Positions 1-11,600 of a DNA stretch of 64,000 nucleotides are shown piece by piece. Numbering within the stretch: position 1 is the first letter of the stretch; every line of letters begins with the position of its first letter. The translations under genes and the position numbers were made by a program. The notes below the pieces were generated by a model. It made no database searches. It was not told where the DNA came from and saw nothing but the letters and a program-made list of their open reading frames with translations. The DNA is from Temnothorax longispinosus (taxonomy: Eukaryota > Arthropoda > Insecta > Hymenoptera > Formicidae): the NCBI RefSeq assembly GCF_030848805.1, contig NC_092361.1, positions 2,728,001 through 2,792,000 on the forward strand, given 5' to 3'.

Positions 1-196
1 CGACAAACCGTGTGAAATATGCTAAAAGCATCGGGTAAAAAATTCGACAGTACGAACTGTTCGAACCCGCAACTCGCCCAAAGAGGTGTCGAAGTGTGCG
101 AGCACGTGTCGACTTGTAGACGGCGGAGGATAAAGATCGATCGAGAGAGCGGGCCCTCGTCCCGAGGGCGAGGGTGGAAGGAAGGAACCAGAGGAG

Positions 197-200
<4 letters not shown>
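1..200. other. CG-rich left edge, no gene seen
   Basis: This stretch is CG-rich and purine-rich towards its right end. It has no start codon in good context followed by a long frame, no splice-site pair and no RNA fold that I can defend. The frames that cross it run into the adjacent dinucleotide repeat and are products of that repeat. Confidence 0.5.

Positions 201-265
<65 letters not shown>
201..265. repeat. (AG)n microsatellite, about 32 units
   Basis: An uninterrupted run of AG dinucleotides. It opens long frames of alternating Arg/Glu on one strand and Leu/Ser on the other, which explains the apparent 200-codon minus-strand frame spanning the first 640 bases. Long GA tracts are common in hymenopteran intergenic DNA and can bind GAGA-type factors, but nothing here shows that this one does. 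Confidence 0.97.
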
Positions 266-268
<3 letters not shown>

Positions 269-447
269 TTGCTGGATGTCTTATGGAGGCAAGGTGGCGG
301 CGACGGCCGGGCGCGGTGGCGGAGGCGGTGGATGTTGAGGTGCCGGAGTACCCGCGTCTTAATAGCGATAGTGGCGTCGATGTGTCGAGGGAACGAGAGC
401 GCGCGGGGGTGACGACAACGACGACGACGTCGTCGCTGAACCTTCAT

Positions 448-475
448 AGCCAGCCAGCCAGCCAGCCAGCCAGCC
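448..475. repeat. (AGCC)7 tetranucleotide microsatellite
   Basis: Seven uninterrupted AGCC units. Just upstream (about 411-435) is an imperfect GAC/GTC trinucleotide run that can fold back on itself. Both lie in a CG-rich block with no supported gene. Confidence 0.95.
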
Positions 476-2251
476 TCGGTCACGCCAATATTACTTACCT
501 CCCCGAGAGGGCGATAACTTAATTGATGCACGAGCGACATTAGGACTTGTCGTCGGTATCGCACCGTCATCGCGCGAGACGCGTTCGTCTCGTCGGGCGA
601 TAATGCACGTCGAGTGTAATTCATCGACCGACCCATGGGGAATTGCGCGATTACAAAAATAAAGGCTGGATCACTTCGGTGGCGCGAGTTTGTCGAAACA
701 CAAGGTAAACGGTGACTCTAGCGTGACTCTAATCTTCTCACGATCGATGGTAAGCCACATTTAAAAATCGGTTTCGGCGAATTATCAAACATTTTTGAAG
801 TTTCGACTTTTTCTTTAATAATCGAGGGTATTAAAGGAAGTAATGACTCCCTCTGATGCCTGGAACAGGTGTATGTTTAATTTATTAGATTCTATCTACC
901 CCGAAAACGTGTGCAGACGATTCCCCCTTTTATGCGCATTAAATGTACAGCTCATAGTCATTCACGCGTGCGTGCGTCATGTATATGTTATGTATGTGCT
1001 GCATCGGGTCTTTTCTTGCTCTCCGCGCTCGTAAATCCGTCCCCGCGGCTCGTTCGTGTTCCTAGTAGTACCGGCTGACCAAAGCCGGTATATATCCTGA
1101 CACGTCGTCTCCGAAGTAGAGAAACACTCGTCGAAGGTCTCTAGCGACCGGTTTATCTTGACGACATCCATAGACCAGAGGAGAGAAAAAGTGCCATGAA
1201 GGGACGTAAATGTTACGTTATTTCGAAGTAGATAAAAGCCCTTTGGTCAGTAGTCGCGCTTAAGACGTGCTCCATATCGAGTGAAAGCTTCAGGCTTTTT
1301 CAGTTTACGAGAACCAGCGCGAGTTAATAATTAATTTGTCTGTTAATTCATATCATCATAGGTACCATTACTTCTAGTATTGTAATACAAGACAGAGAAC
1401 CGTTATATTCGTTAAACGACTTACTTTGCATGATTTACATTCGTCACGTATTTTGACGACATTTATCTATGCGTTAAAGATATTTATTTCGTGCTGATAA
1501 ACTGATATCAGTAAATATATTAATTAATTGTATTTATCTATTTTTATTATTAAATAATATAAGTTTACATTGTAGTACGGTTGAAAGGGATATTGTTAAA
1601 ATTTTGTTGGATCTTTTAAAATTGAAAGCATCGATCACGATTCGACCAGTGCCTTCAGATGGTTTCATCAAGGAACCGATACTTCCACGGATGATCTCTG
1701 ATGCCGCTAGCGCGACCGTTCCCTCGGTGATTTTTCTTTTTTCCCTTCCGTTTGTAGAACAACGTAGCCGAATGCTTCCGGGGATGCTCTTTTTGTACAC
1801 ACACGTCCGCGCGCAAGCACGTAGACCGGCTCGCGATTACTACAGAGCAGAAAGGTGGAGAGACAGAGAGATTTTCTCGATGACCGAGCATCGGACCACG
1901 ATCCTTTTCCTTTTTTCCGCAAGCCGGTGCTCGGTTACCAAAGTTACAAGCCTCAAGACTTCGGGTCTCCCCTTTTCCCTCCAGCGCCTTCCTTCTCTTC
2001 TTCTTCTTCTTGTTTTCTCTCCTTGGCTCGCTCTCTTCTTCCCTCTCGCCGGTCGTCGTATCCTCCTTCGCGAGATATATAGGCACCCACTAAACTTCTG
2101 TCCTTCCCATCAATTTCACCGTCTAAGAATCGCGGAACCAAGCGCGATTCCACCGCCCTCGTTTGCCAAACGCCTTCAGGCCTGATCTTTTTGTCGGCAT
2201 ACTTCTCTCTCGCCTTGCTCTTTCTTTCTCCCGCGCCATACCGCCATCTTT
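476..2251. other. Unannotated stretch
   Basis: Mixed composition, with an AT-rich centre around 1320-1560. It holds an imperfect hairpin at 1069-1088 (arms ACCGGCT and AGCCGGT) and a short TTC run near 1997-2011. Overlapping frames at 1604-2185 on the two strands lie in pyrimidine-biased sequence and look like composition artefacts. No splice-consistent exon, promoter pair or RNA gene is evident. Confidence 0.4.
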
Positions 2252-2314
2252 CGTTTAAAGGATCGTCTCCTGCGAGGGTCATCTTTCAGCCGCTGCTGGC
2301 TCCTGGGGACCGAT
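2252..2314. repeat. Diverged dispersed repeat, copy 1 of a 63-bp pair
   Basis: This 63-bp segment aligns without gaps to 2923-2985. I count 11 mismatches by eye, and 26 bases from offset 16 onward (with two differences in the next ten) form the conserved core around CTCCTGCGAGGGTCATC. The two copies lie in the same orientation about 670 bp apart. No inverted termini or target duplication is visible. Read in the frame starting CGT, both copies give similar 21-codon peptides, but mismatches are spread over all three codon positions, so coding is not demonstrated. It may be an old transposon fragment, a duplicated regulatory segment or a small structured RNA. Confidence 0.75.
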
Positions 2315-2922
2315 AGTCCATATCGATGAATGGCTCGGTAATGTCGTCGTCTCTAACATGTGTGGTATAATAAAAAATAATAAATGATTAGCTAAATATA
2401 TTTTTAATTAAACATCTAATATTGCAGTCTAGTTTAATTAAGTTCAATTTATGTGTTCCTAATGGATCGTAATTTTATGATTCTGTGATGGAAGCGTTAT
2501 TTTTATGACGATGGATCATAGAGATTACGATCAATCTAAAGGATACAGATAACAGTCGGTATACAAAAAGATCGATATTTGTTTAGATACGGAGAGAGAG
2601 TAACGAACTGTTATTTATATCTAACTGTCCACGTTTTATCCGTTTTCGAACGTCATATAAATCTGGGTTGAAGCGATCGTTATACAGAAAAAGAAAAAAA
2701 ATACAACTCGGTGCATCGACACATAAATCCCATGTAAAGAGAAGGTAAAACGTTTGAATAAGCCAGCCACGCGCCGCGAGCTATATCACGCGATAAATTA
2801 AGAAACGGTAACTTTGTACTTTCGTCGCGGTTTTCTTCCGAGCTGTAAATAATATCACGGTTAGCTATCTGATTATCTTGTGGTTATACATATCTCATGT
2901 AATTCCCCGCAGCCGTCGTTTG
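2315..2922. other. AT-rich spacer between the 63-bp repeats
   Basis: Mostly AT-rich sequence with no frame, splice pair or repeat that stands out. It separates the two copies of the dispersed repeat. Confidence 0.4.
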
Positions 2923-2985
2923 CGTGTAAAAGATCACCTCCTGCGAGGGTCATCCTTTAGCCGCAACTGCTTCCTGGGGAGCGAT
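2923..2985. repeat. Diverged dispersed repeat, copy 2 of a 63-bp pair
   Basis: Second copy of the segment at 2252-2314, same orientation, no insertion or deletion relative to copy 1. Copy 2 is preceded by CCCCGCAG (ending 2912) and followed by GTATGT (from 2986), which resemble splice sites. Copy 1 lacks equivalent flanks, so I do not call an exon. Confidence 0.75.
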
Positions 2986-3760
2986 CGTATGTTTCTCTAT
3001 GACTCTTTCAAACATCTACGATAACGCCGAATTACCCTGAGTCCGCGTTTGGATACAAACAATTTAGGCCGCACACGGCTTTCATCGTAAAAAGTTTTCA
3101 TTGTCCCGAGCGGATATTGCGACGCGACAAAAAATTCACCGAAGGAAATGGAAGGAGAGACCCATTCGATCGTTTTTATCCGTAGAAGTATATGTAAATG
3201 CTAAATGTTAAGAAATATTAAGAGCTTTGAGAACTGCAGCCTCGAGCTGCAAATAAGCTTTACTTGTTTCATTCATTTGCATTTTTGAAGTTTGATTCGT
3301 CAAAGCATTTTATACACATGTACATTTATCTCGGTGCGGAAATTGAAAGTGTTTAAAAGCAGATAGGTATCTGGCAGTATGCATCGAACGTGCAAACTTA
3401 ATGTCGAAGCTACTTACAATGCTGTAGCACGTGAAATACACGTTCGACGTGCCGGCCGTTTGTTCGATTTTCGCTTACCGACCGGATTATTTCACAACGT
3501 TGCAAAATTTTAGTTCTGCGTGGTTGATTTCAACGCCCGTTGCAATGGCGTAACGAGGGTTTAAAGGGAGACTTTGTGAAGGAACATATCTGCCCCCCTC
3601 CCGTTAAAAGAGAAAAACAATTCTGGTATTTTTAACGTATTTATTTGTAAGCCATTTGTCTTGTAATATTTTGACAAATTAAAAACGTTAAAATTTGGTT
3701 GTCATAATTATTATAAAAATAATGTGTAACAATTATTATTATTAATAAGCAATGTGAACG
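2986..3760. other. Unannotated stretch
   Basis: Mixed to AT-rich DNA ending in a run of AT-rich sequence just before the nested MITEs. A C-rich patch near 3591-3602 resembles one at 3814-3821 inside the MITE area, but no element boundaries can be drawn. No gene seen. Confidence 0.35.
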
Positions 3761-3764
3761 TTAA

Positions 3765-3996
3765 GGGCCAATTTCACCAACGTCGGTTAACTCACTCTTC
3801 ATCTTTTTCTAACTGCCCCCCTTAGGGCCAGTTTCACAAGTGTCGGTTAACTTTTAATCTTAGATTAACTCACTCTTCGTCTTTTTCTAAGAAGGACGTT
3901 AGAAAGAGACGAAAAGTGAGTTAATCTAAGATTAAAAGTTAACCGACACTTGTGAAACTGGGCCTTAGAAAGAGACGAAGAGTGAGTTTAGTCTGA
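3765..3996. mobile_element. Outer Harbinger-like MITE, split by an inner copy and right-truncated
   Basis: The left arm begins GGGCCAATTTCACC after TAA at 3762-3764 and contains the block GTTAACTCACTCTTCATC. It is interrupted at 3822-3824 by a related element, then resumes at 3965 as TTAGAAAGAGACGAAGAG, the inverse of the left arm. The expected distal right terminus is missing and the sequence decays near 3990. The family label rests on the GGGCC terminus and three-base TWA target site, which are typical of PIF/Harbinger MITEs. No transposase is encoded. Confidence 0.65.
3825..3964. mobile_element. Inner Harbinger-like MITE with TTA target duplication
   Basis: A 140-bp fold-back element that is almost entirely inverted repeat. 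The left end GGGCCAGTTTCACAAGTG matches the inverse of the right end with one mismatch near the tip, and the arms extend over roughly 60 bases through TTAATCTTAGATTAACTCAC. It is flanked on both sides by TTA (3822-3824 and 3965-3967), the expected duplicated target. Its arms closely resemble those of the outer element it entered, so a family member jumped into another member. It is non-coding and would have needed a transposase supplied in trans. Confidence 0.85.
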
Positions 3997-4666
3997 ATAT
4001 AAGAATGTAAGTTATAACATCCTTTGCAAAAGCGATTATCGACTCGCGTTAGTTATGACTGTGTATTGTATATTTTATCACGTTTTTCTGCAGAAACTCA
4101 CGCCAGCTCGCATTTTGATAGAACAAAGAGTGATCTTGTCAGCGTCGGATACCGATTCTCGCGCTTATACGCCGTTGAAATATTGTAGTGTGCCGATTAT
4201 TTTCATATTTGTTCCGCGCGGCGACCGCGAATTGGAACGAGATTTTATCCCGTATACACCGCGCGAAACAATGGGCGAAATCAAATTCACCGCCACGTAG
4301 GACACAATGGATTACAGAAAGTCGAAATTGAAAATTCTCGCTGTGCGCGCGCGGCGTGACTGGCAAATCCACTATGTAGTGATTTGTAAGGAATTATCCG
4401 CGTATAAGAGTAGTAACTAATGCGCAAAGTTTATCTAGCTTATCCAACGGACGGGTTGTCAATCGGATTTGCTGTTTTCGCCGCGAAACCCGTGATTTAT
4501 TTATCGCAATCGCGCGATATGCGATTTTCAGAAATTAACGCTGTCTGCTATTTACGCTTCTTCCGTTACCGTCTCGTCGCGATTTTGTACGGGCAGGCGA
4601 GTTTAATCAATATTTTATCTCCACAAACCGTGACATATATAATTCTCCTTTCATTTCTGTAATTAC

Positions 4667-4697
<31 letters not shown>

Positions 4698-5580
4698 GGA
4701 GGAGAAAGATTCGAATATAATAAAATAATATGATGAAATCACGTTGCATGAATTACGAGACATAATATTGCGACGGTCCGACCGTAAATCGCTCGAGCAA
4801 TTTGATCTCTATTCGGGAAATAAATGTCCGAGTGAGTTTTTCTCATGCCTGATGAGCGATGGCAGCCCGCGCGTGAAACGTGTTGATGCATCGCATAATC
4901 GAAATTCCAATTTGCAAAGCAATTCGAACCGCTCGTATCGAGCGCTCGTATAATTCTGTTCTTACTTAAAATCGCTCCCACCATTCATCGACGTTCCGTC
5001 GGAAATTGCTGTGAATTTAAATAAACGACGCAAGAGAGATATTCTCTAGATTCGCTCACGTGGAACGAGAGTTAAAACGCGGCCGACGGGACGTCACGCA
5101 CAGTGGCTTTTTCGATCTGTACAAAGGACTTAGCAAAGTTTGGATCGCGGATTAATAGAAATTTGGCGGTAGCAAACGAGCACAGACGCGGAAGAAAACC
5201 TACAAGGTTCGGTAAATTGGAGCTAACAATTAACAAACAGCAGAGAGAGGGAGAGAGAGAGAAGGAGAGAGAATACGTATTATTAATTAATAATTTATTA
5301 TCGTTTGGTTAGCAAATTAGATCGATTTTACCCTGAAGCAGCACCTAATTTGCAAACGTGAATGCGTTCGAGTTTTCATTTACGTCGATGGAAAATGAAA
5401 ATGGCCAATTATCGCGAAAGTTTGCTCCACATGGAACGTTGATTATTATTCTCGTACGTGCAAACGGCACGGACGCTGAACTTTCTCGCGTTCGGAAATT
5501 CGAAGGAAACGTCGAAATATAACGCGGCGGTAGTCTATTAAAAATGTGAGGGCAATTTCGCGGTGGGTTGGGGGCGCGGC
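3997..5580. other. Unannotated stretch with purine tracts
   Basis: Mixed sequence. Overlapping frames on both strands at 4055-4372, 4420-4662 and 4744-4984 have no splice sites or promoter context and look like chance. An imperfect GA run occurs near 5243-5272. Confidence 0.35.
4666..4705. repeat. Imperfect (GA)n microsatellite
   Basis: GA dinucleotides interrupted by single A and G substitutions, grading into a GGGAGGAG purine tract. Confidence 0.9.
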
Positions 5581-5585
5581 CGCGA

Positions 5586-5618
5586 TATAAAGGGTCGCGT
5601 TGCACCGGCGATTCAAGT
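5586..5618 (+). promoter_or_regulatory. Possible TATA promoter for the 5685 reading frame
   Basis: TATAAA at 5586-5591 in a CG-rich setting lies 29 bases before the A of TTCAAGT (5615), the distance expected between a TATA box and a start site. The initiator is a poor match to the arthropod TCAGT consensus, since an A replaces the G/T. A second TCAG lies too far away at about 5639. The link to a gene is inference only. Confidence 0.2.
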
Positions 5619-5684
5619 CGCGTGAATTAAAGAGAAATTCAGTGCCGCGGAAATTGCGCACACGCACGCACGACGTTTGACACA

Positions 5685-5963
5685 ATGGTGCCCTGTCCGT
5701 GGGCCGGTTTCTCATTCTACGACGGAAACCGCACTTATACGTACAGCCTCCGAGTAACACGAGGGAGAACACTGCTGCTGCCGGCGTACGACGTTGCTGT
5801 GCAAACTTGCAAATATTTCGACGCTGCAAACCATCGCCCCGTTACTATGCAAAGTTGCAAATATTCTGCATTGTTACCGCATGGCATTTCTATGCAAACT
5901 TGCGGATATTTGTGCATTGTTCGTGCATCAACATCAGAGATGTATTTACTCGGAACGCAGTAA
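5685..5963 (+). CDS. Hypothetical 92-residue protein with in-frame repeat
   Basis: An uninterrupted frame starting at ATG in good context (ACACAATGG), 70 bases after a possible TATA-driven start site. Residues 39-44, 55-60 and 70-75 form a repeated hexapeptide of pattern [VM]Q[TS]C[KG]Y, spaced 16 and 15 residues apart and created by the underlying DNA triplicate. There is no signal peptide, membrane segment or domain I recognise. Because the repeat periods are multiples of three, all three plus-strand frames stay open here, so the open frame is weak evidence of coding. A candidate poly(A) signal AATAAA lies only near 6299. It may be a non-coding repeat read by chance. Confidence 0.15.
   Translation: MVPCPWAGFSFYDGNRTYTYSLRVTRGRTLLLPAYDVAVQTCKYFDAANHRPVTMQSCKYSALLPHGISMQTCGYLCIVRASTSEMYLLGTQ
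5800..5930. repeat. Diverged tandem triplicate, 48- and 45-bp periods
   Basis: Three units start at 5800, 5848 and 5893 with TGCAAACTTGCAAATATT, TGCAAAGTTGCAAATATT and TGCAAACTTGCGGATATT. Downstream parts of units two and three share TGCATTGTT. The core resembles the ATGCAAAT octamer bound by POU-domain proteins and could be a regulatory cluster. That is inference from the motif alone. Confidence 0.75.
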
Positions 5964-6134
5964 GCATTGGGCCTCCTTGACAACATATGCCTCTATTTCG
6001 TGTTACGTTAATTTGTGTCCGCGAGAAGGATATCGATTTTCAGTTAGGCTGCTATGGGATTGTATCATCTATCAAATTGGCTGATGTATGATGGATAATT
6101 AAATTTCCGATGCATATTTTCTCGTACTTCTCTC

Positions 6135-6139
<5 letters not shown>

Positions 6140-6199
<60 letters not shown>
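6140..6199. repeat. (TA)30 microsatellite
   Basis: An uninterrupted TA run. It lies downstream of the 5.8-kb triplicate with no gene across it. Confidence 0.98.
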
Positions 6200-6201
<2 letters not shown>

Positions 6202-8600
6202 CGATGTTTTGCAACAAGTTCATTATTATTATTATTTCAGTATTCCAACGAAAAGAAGAACGAGATAGTAGCATAGGAAAAAGATTACTCGCTGTCAAAT
6301 AAATTTAATCGTTGCAACGGGCATTTGAAAGTAATCAAATTTTACGTGGCCCACACAAGTCTGGTCCACAAACAAAATTATTAAGTCGCGGATTGGATTC
6401 GAAGTTAATGCAGATAGTTTAAGGCCCGTCCAAGTACAATGGAAGCTAGCGGGCGATTAATCGATGAGCTCCCGTCTAGTGGCTGAAAGCGAGAGTGCTT
6501 CTTCGAGACGCGATCGTTGAAAAGGAAAAGCCATATCGACGTTCCTCCTTCCGGTGCTCTCACTCTCCTTCCTCTCTAACGGAGTGCTTCTACACCGCAT
6601 TTTCCGAGTACCTACGCCCCGTGACACGTTGCTCTGTTCGTAGTGCTTTGCTCCATCGTACAGCGTTGTTCAAGAATAAAGAACGGTGACTCACGATGAC
6701 GGAATAATTAATTCTTCCTTCATTAAAGTTACACTTATTGTCTACTTTTATTGACACTTTATTATTTTGCATATAATCGCAACTTAATAAATCTCGTGGA
6801 TATATGATTTTCAACATCGATCGAATGGATGATTTGTCAATGTTGTATTTTCTAATCATTACTAAATTAACAAGATATAATTTCTCTTGAGATATTGAAA
6901 GCTTAATGGCTAAATAGCTTCGGGCTTGGTTCGATTGCCATTCCTGAACGGTGCGATACCGATCGTGGAGAAACCTATATCTGTGAGAACCACTGAAACC
7001 CGGCCTGTAGGTCCTCCATTCTCGCTTCGACGAGGAGAGGATGTCCGTAGAACCGGGGACCATTGTCTTAATTGAGAGAGGTTAATTCGAGACGGATGAG
7101 TTCTGCGAGATATAGACGTTCTGTCGTGCTTAGCCAGAGCTTAGACGAGTTTCTCATTGCCCGATAGCATCGAATGAGTATGTACATATATATCCTTAGC
7201 GCGATCGCCCGAGCGGATCTGCCGTCGAGTTGAGTTTGCGATTATGTAAGGATTGTATAATTACGAGAAATCCATAGCAGAATTCAATGCCGGCTCGTAA
7301 TGACAGACATCATGGTATTCCCCGATAAGGCCGTTCCGTTAATACTGCATATAATCCGTTTTACCGCGCGTATTATGCACGTACTTTGCATCTCTGAACG
7401 AATGGCCGCACGGGTTCATTGCCGTAATATTTCACAGGAAAATTCGAGGATAATTTAAAAAAATATTTTATCTTGACCGATTTTAATTATAATACATTTT
7501 AATTGTAACAAACGCGCATAAATTTTTATTAATAGTCCGGAAACGAGGATCGCGCTATTTCCTGCACTGATTCCAACCGGATGTACTTAATATAATGCGA
7601 CGTCTCTATAGATATTCTCGCTTGCCGTGCTTCTCCTCTTCCGTGCGTATTTAGTCAGTCATCAAGGATTGCGCGGCACTTACGGTAATTCAATTTTAAA
7701 CAGACCATTACTCGGCGAGCAAGAAATGTTTCCGAGTCCGCGCGACCTCAGACGCCCGGCGCGCCTTATAGAAAGTACCCTTCGTTCTCCTCGAGTATCC
7801 TCATTGCATAATGTAATCGCCGAAAGGGGCTGCGGCGACGACAGGGGGATCAAACATCGCTTTGCGTACCTGTCGAGGCGCATCTCGAATCGAGAGTTCG
7901 CGGTGGATGATAGAGTGACTCTCATACAGAGAGCGACACAAAAAGGGGCAGGGAGAGGGAGGGGACAGAGAGATACAGAGAAAGGAAGAGAGAGAGAGAG
8001 TCAAGGCTTCGCGAAAGAACGACCGTGAAAGATAGGGAAAGCGATGGAGAGAAATGGAGAGAAGACGAAATCACGGGATACCGCATTTTGCGGACGTGAC
8101 CAAGCATAACGGAGATCCCGTTGCGGAAAAGAAATGAGTGACGCAAAGCTAAATTTTAAGAAATTACGTGATGCAACTAATGATGAATAATATTCGGTGC
8201 CGCACGAAATTTTTCGACCGACTGCTGGCCGAATATCCTCGTTAAAATGTTGATGCGCCACCAATTATCGTATCCCTTGAATATTTATGCATCCCGAGCG
8301 TGTACGAAATTATAGGCTCGAAAAGCATTATCGGAAATATCTAATCTATGTATGTGAAAATACGGAAATATGCAATTTAAAAAAATTTTTTATTTTTTGT
8401 CTTACAAAAATACAATTTTTAAAATATCTATTACATTTTTGTAATACAGAGATCATTGTTGGTCTAAAAATTTTCATGCAAAGTATAAGTTTTTTATTAC
8501 AACGGCTTTCTTTGAACTTCAAAAATAACGGAAATACCTGAATACGTCAACTATATTTTTCTTTATGATCCTTGGAAAACTCAGGTGTATTCGTAAAAAA
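6200..8600. other. Unannotated stretch
   Basis: Alternating AT-rich and CG-rich sequence with no splice-consistent exon or recognised RNA. The overlapping frames at 7627-8028 and on its opposite strand fall in purine-rich sequence. AT-rich DNA from about 8340 to 8540 contains a small inverted repeat (arms TTACAAAAAT near 8401 and its inverse near 8443). Confidence 0.35.
7949..8000. repeat. Imperfect GA-rich purine tract
   Basis: Purine tract of GGGAGA, GGGGACAGAG and finally an (AG)n run. It is the source of the Ser/Leu-rich apparent frames on the minus strand. Confidence 0.8.
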
Positions 8601-11600
8601 GAGGAATGTGAGGACAAGGAAAGCACGAGGTAGAGCAACTCCGCTGACGCGATCAGGCACGTGGCAGATCTTTTTGTAAAAGCGATGAAAGATCGAAGCA
8701 GATCCTGGACAATAGAAAGCAAAAACGGCGCAGTGCCTGCCTTTCTTTAACCGTTCTGAAGTTCCGGAATTCTGAATATTCTTCTCACTGAGCTTAAGAC
8801 GCGAAATGCTTTTTATTCGCTCCGCTGGATGCGCCGATGCAACCAAGCGAGAGCTTCTTTGCGACGCGCGAGTTTCTTCTGTAAATCGTTTGGATTATAC
8901 CACGTTTCGCATAAAGCCGTTAAAGTTGGCTGGATCTAAATTAACGTCTAACGTTGCGTCTTCTGATTACTTACTTAGCGTAATAAGACGGCACAACGAC
9001 GGTTCCATTGTTGCGCTTTGATGCAGATAAAAATCTATTTGTATATAAATTCCTCACTACGGCTTTATGCTTTGTCTCGTAAATGGTTACATTGAAACGT
9101 TGAAATTAATTGAAACTTGCAAACGACTTTGAAATTAGCAATTTTATTTTAACATAAATGTTACATAAGATATAAAATATGAGATATATATTCTTGCGGG
9201 TTTACACTTGTTAAATAACAAATAAAATTTTAATTCTTAAATTAATTGTTACTTTTTATTATATGCAAAGAATCTCAAAGGGTCGACAATCGAAATTAAC
9301 CGAATGTCAGTTTCTTGAATTACTAGAAAATCTGGAACGAAGGAGAGATCCACATTGCGAGCTTAGTGAATTTAAAATAAATTTATCATTTCATTTTCGC
9401 GAAATGGATGTAACGACAGTAACTCGAGCTCATAGATTGTTTTAAATGTCAGCTCCCGGCTCATTTTTTAAAACCAATTAAAAGTTTCTACCTTGTACTT
9501 GTTCTAGTTATCTCCGTCTCTTGCTTCCCGTCTTTTCGTCATCCCGTCTTCACGAAAGATGGTTGTCGCAGAATATAGCGAGGGAGAACGTAAATTCCCG
9601 CGAGCGATAAAGATGATTCAAGAAACATAATCTTACGAGATGGCCAGCTCTGTAAGATTTTGTTGTTCTATTTGCTAATTAATATAACGTCCATTCGTTC
9701 GTTACGGTGCGCAGCGCCATTACGATGGCGTGAGCTCCTAATTAAATTCTCGAAAGATCAGATTAAGAGTAACTGATGTATTTTGAGCGAGAACATCTGT
9801 TAAATTGGTATTCCGAAAGGATCACACTTCTCATATTTTGAATTCTATGTCCTAAGTTGACACCCGGGAAAATTATTACTCTTTATTAAAGCATCAGAAT
9901 CTCGTGATATAATAAACGAGACCAGTTTACCAGAGAGCCTCTTAAAATTGATTTATTAAGTGGCCAAAGAAACCCCTAGCCATCTCGGGGCCACTATGGG
10001 AGATCGTAAAAATTTCTAAATGTACCTATAGTAGCCTCCTCGAAGAGAACGTTGTATCGAGTATCGTGCTGGGTTAATACTCTGAAATCCCTGTAATCTC
10101 AAAAGGGCCCCACAATTAAAAGTTTTCTCTTTAGCTTCGCCAACCCTTTTTCCCTCTTCTCTTTCTTCGTCGTCCCCCCCTCTCTCTCTTTCTTTCGTCT
10201 TTCTTCTACGATCTCCGGCGTAAGGCACAGGCATGCACTCTCTCTGTCTTTCCTGTCATGAGATGTTTTGTCGCGTTAGTGCCCAAGCAGTAGCAAAGTT
10301 ATGCGAGCGATGGAGACGTATAATCCAGGAAACGTGGCACACGGAAGATGCGACTTCGTCGCAACTTGTTGTTCTTCTTGCTAATGAATATCCGTTGACT
10401 TCCTGACGCCGCTGCAAGAGAGACAGCGGGAGAGCCGTTACTACCGTAGCTACCGCTACGTAATTATCCGGGCGACCTTTTGTCGGGATAGACACGACCC
10501 GGGAAAATAAGACACGGCAGCGCGCCGGGAAACAACGAAAAGTACCCGGCTTAATATCTTTCTCTTGTTTTCCTCCTTGTTAATCTGCATTTCCCCGGCA
10601 CCGACACCGGAAATGCGCACTGCCGAAGTACGAAATCCTTAATGAAGCTCTCGCCCCTCTCGCCCCCCGTTTCTCGGAGTTTTAAGCGGTTTGCTGAAAT
10701 CTTCAAACTCTTGGCGGAAATGCGCGCGCGGGTTGGTCTGCAAGAAATAAACTGCTTAAAAATTTTATCGAAGAATTCTATAATCGCGTCTGTTTAAACT
10801 ACGCTGAATTTACCGAATATCAGATATTTGATTTGACGTACACACACACATAATTATCCCGTCTTATTTTTATTCTATAACTATATTTGAAAATTTGTCT
10901 CTTTTCTTTCATTATACTGACGACATTATACTAAAATATTGTTATTAATACTGTACTAAAACATTTTTAATTTTGTTATTGATTTTTATAGCACGGACAG
11001 CGAAAGACTTGGAACCCTTTTTTTTTTAGAAATTACGTACGGCTTTAGTTTAACGACATATTCCTTGTTTCGTAAAGAAAGTAAAATTTGCAGCTTGATA
11101 TGCATGATTGTTAAAAAAGCCTATAAAAAGACTAGATTGTTAGAGAAGCGCTTCGTCGCTTTTATTACTTTTAATTGCCAAGTGACAGAATGTCGGCACG
11201 ACGCAGCAAGCATCGTTGCTGACAAAGAGCGAATCTTCTCTCTCGAACGAGTGGATCGCTGAAATATTGCCAGGTGGCGGGTATCGGCTTCGGCCTACTG
11301 AAATGGGTTTCATTCCTTTCCGGCAGCTGACTCCGGATTAACCGGCCCGCGAGGGTTCCTGGGGATAGCTGACTGAGGGGTATTAAAGGCGGGCGCCGCG
11401 CTGCTCTGATATTGCTTTCTTCAATTTGCAACCACCCTGAGCTGTGTGTCGTACCGCGTCGCGTCGATATCTTGCGAGAGTCATGTTTTGTTACATTTGC
11501 CCTAGTTTCAACACCCGTGAATCATCGAGGTTTATATATATATTTCTGTTTTATTGTGGTAATTCTTCAAAGTACAAAATATTAAGAAACAAATTTATTC

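Noticed and set aside
22..636. Long minus-strand open frame of about 200 codons
   Set aside because: It passes through the (AG)n and (AGCC)n microsatellites, and its middle is a Leu/Ser run. It shows no domain or splice support.
1230..1252. GATAAAAG plus TCAGT as a TATA/initiator pair
   Set aside because: The two motifs are only about 17 bases apart, too close for a TATA box and a start site.
6928..6940. GGTTCGATTGCCA resembling a tRNA T-loop
   Set aside because: No acceptor stem, D-arm or anticodon arm can be built around it.
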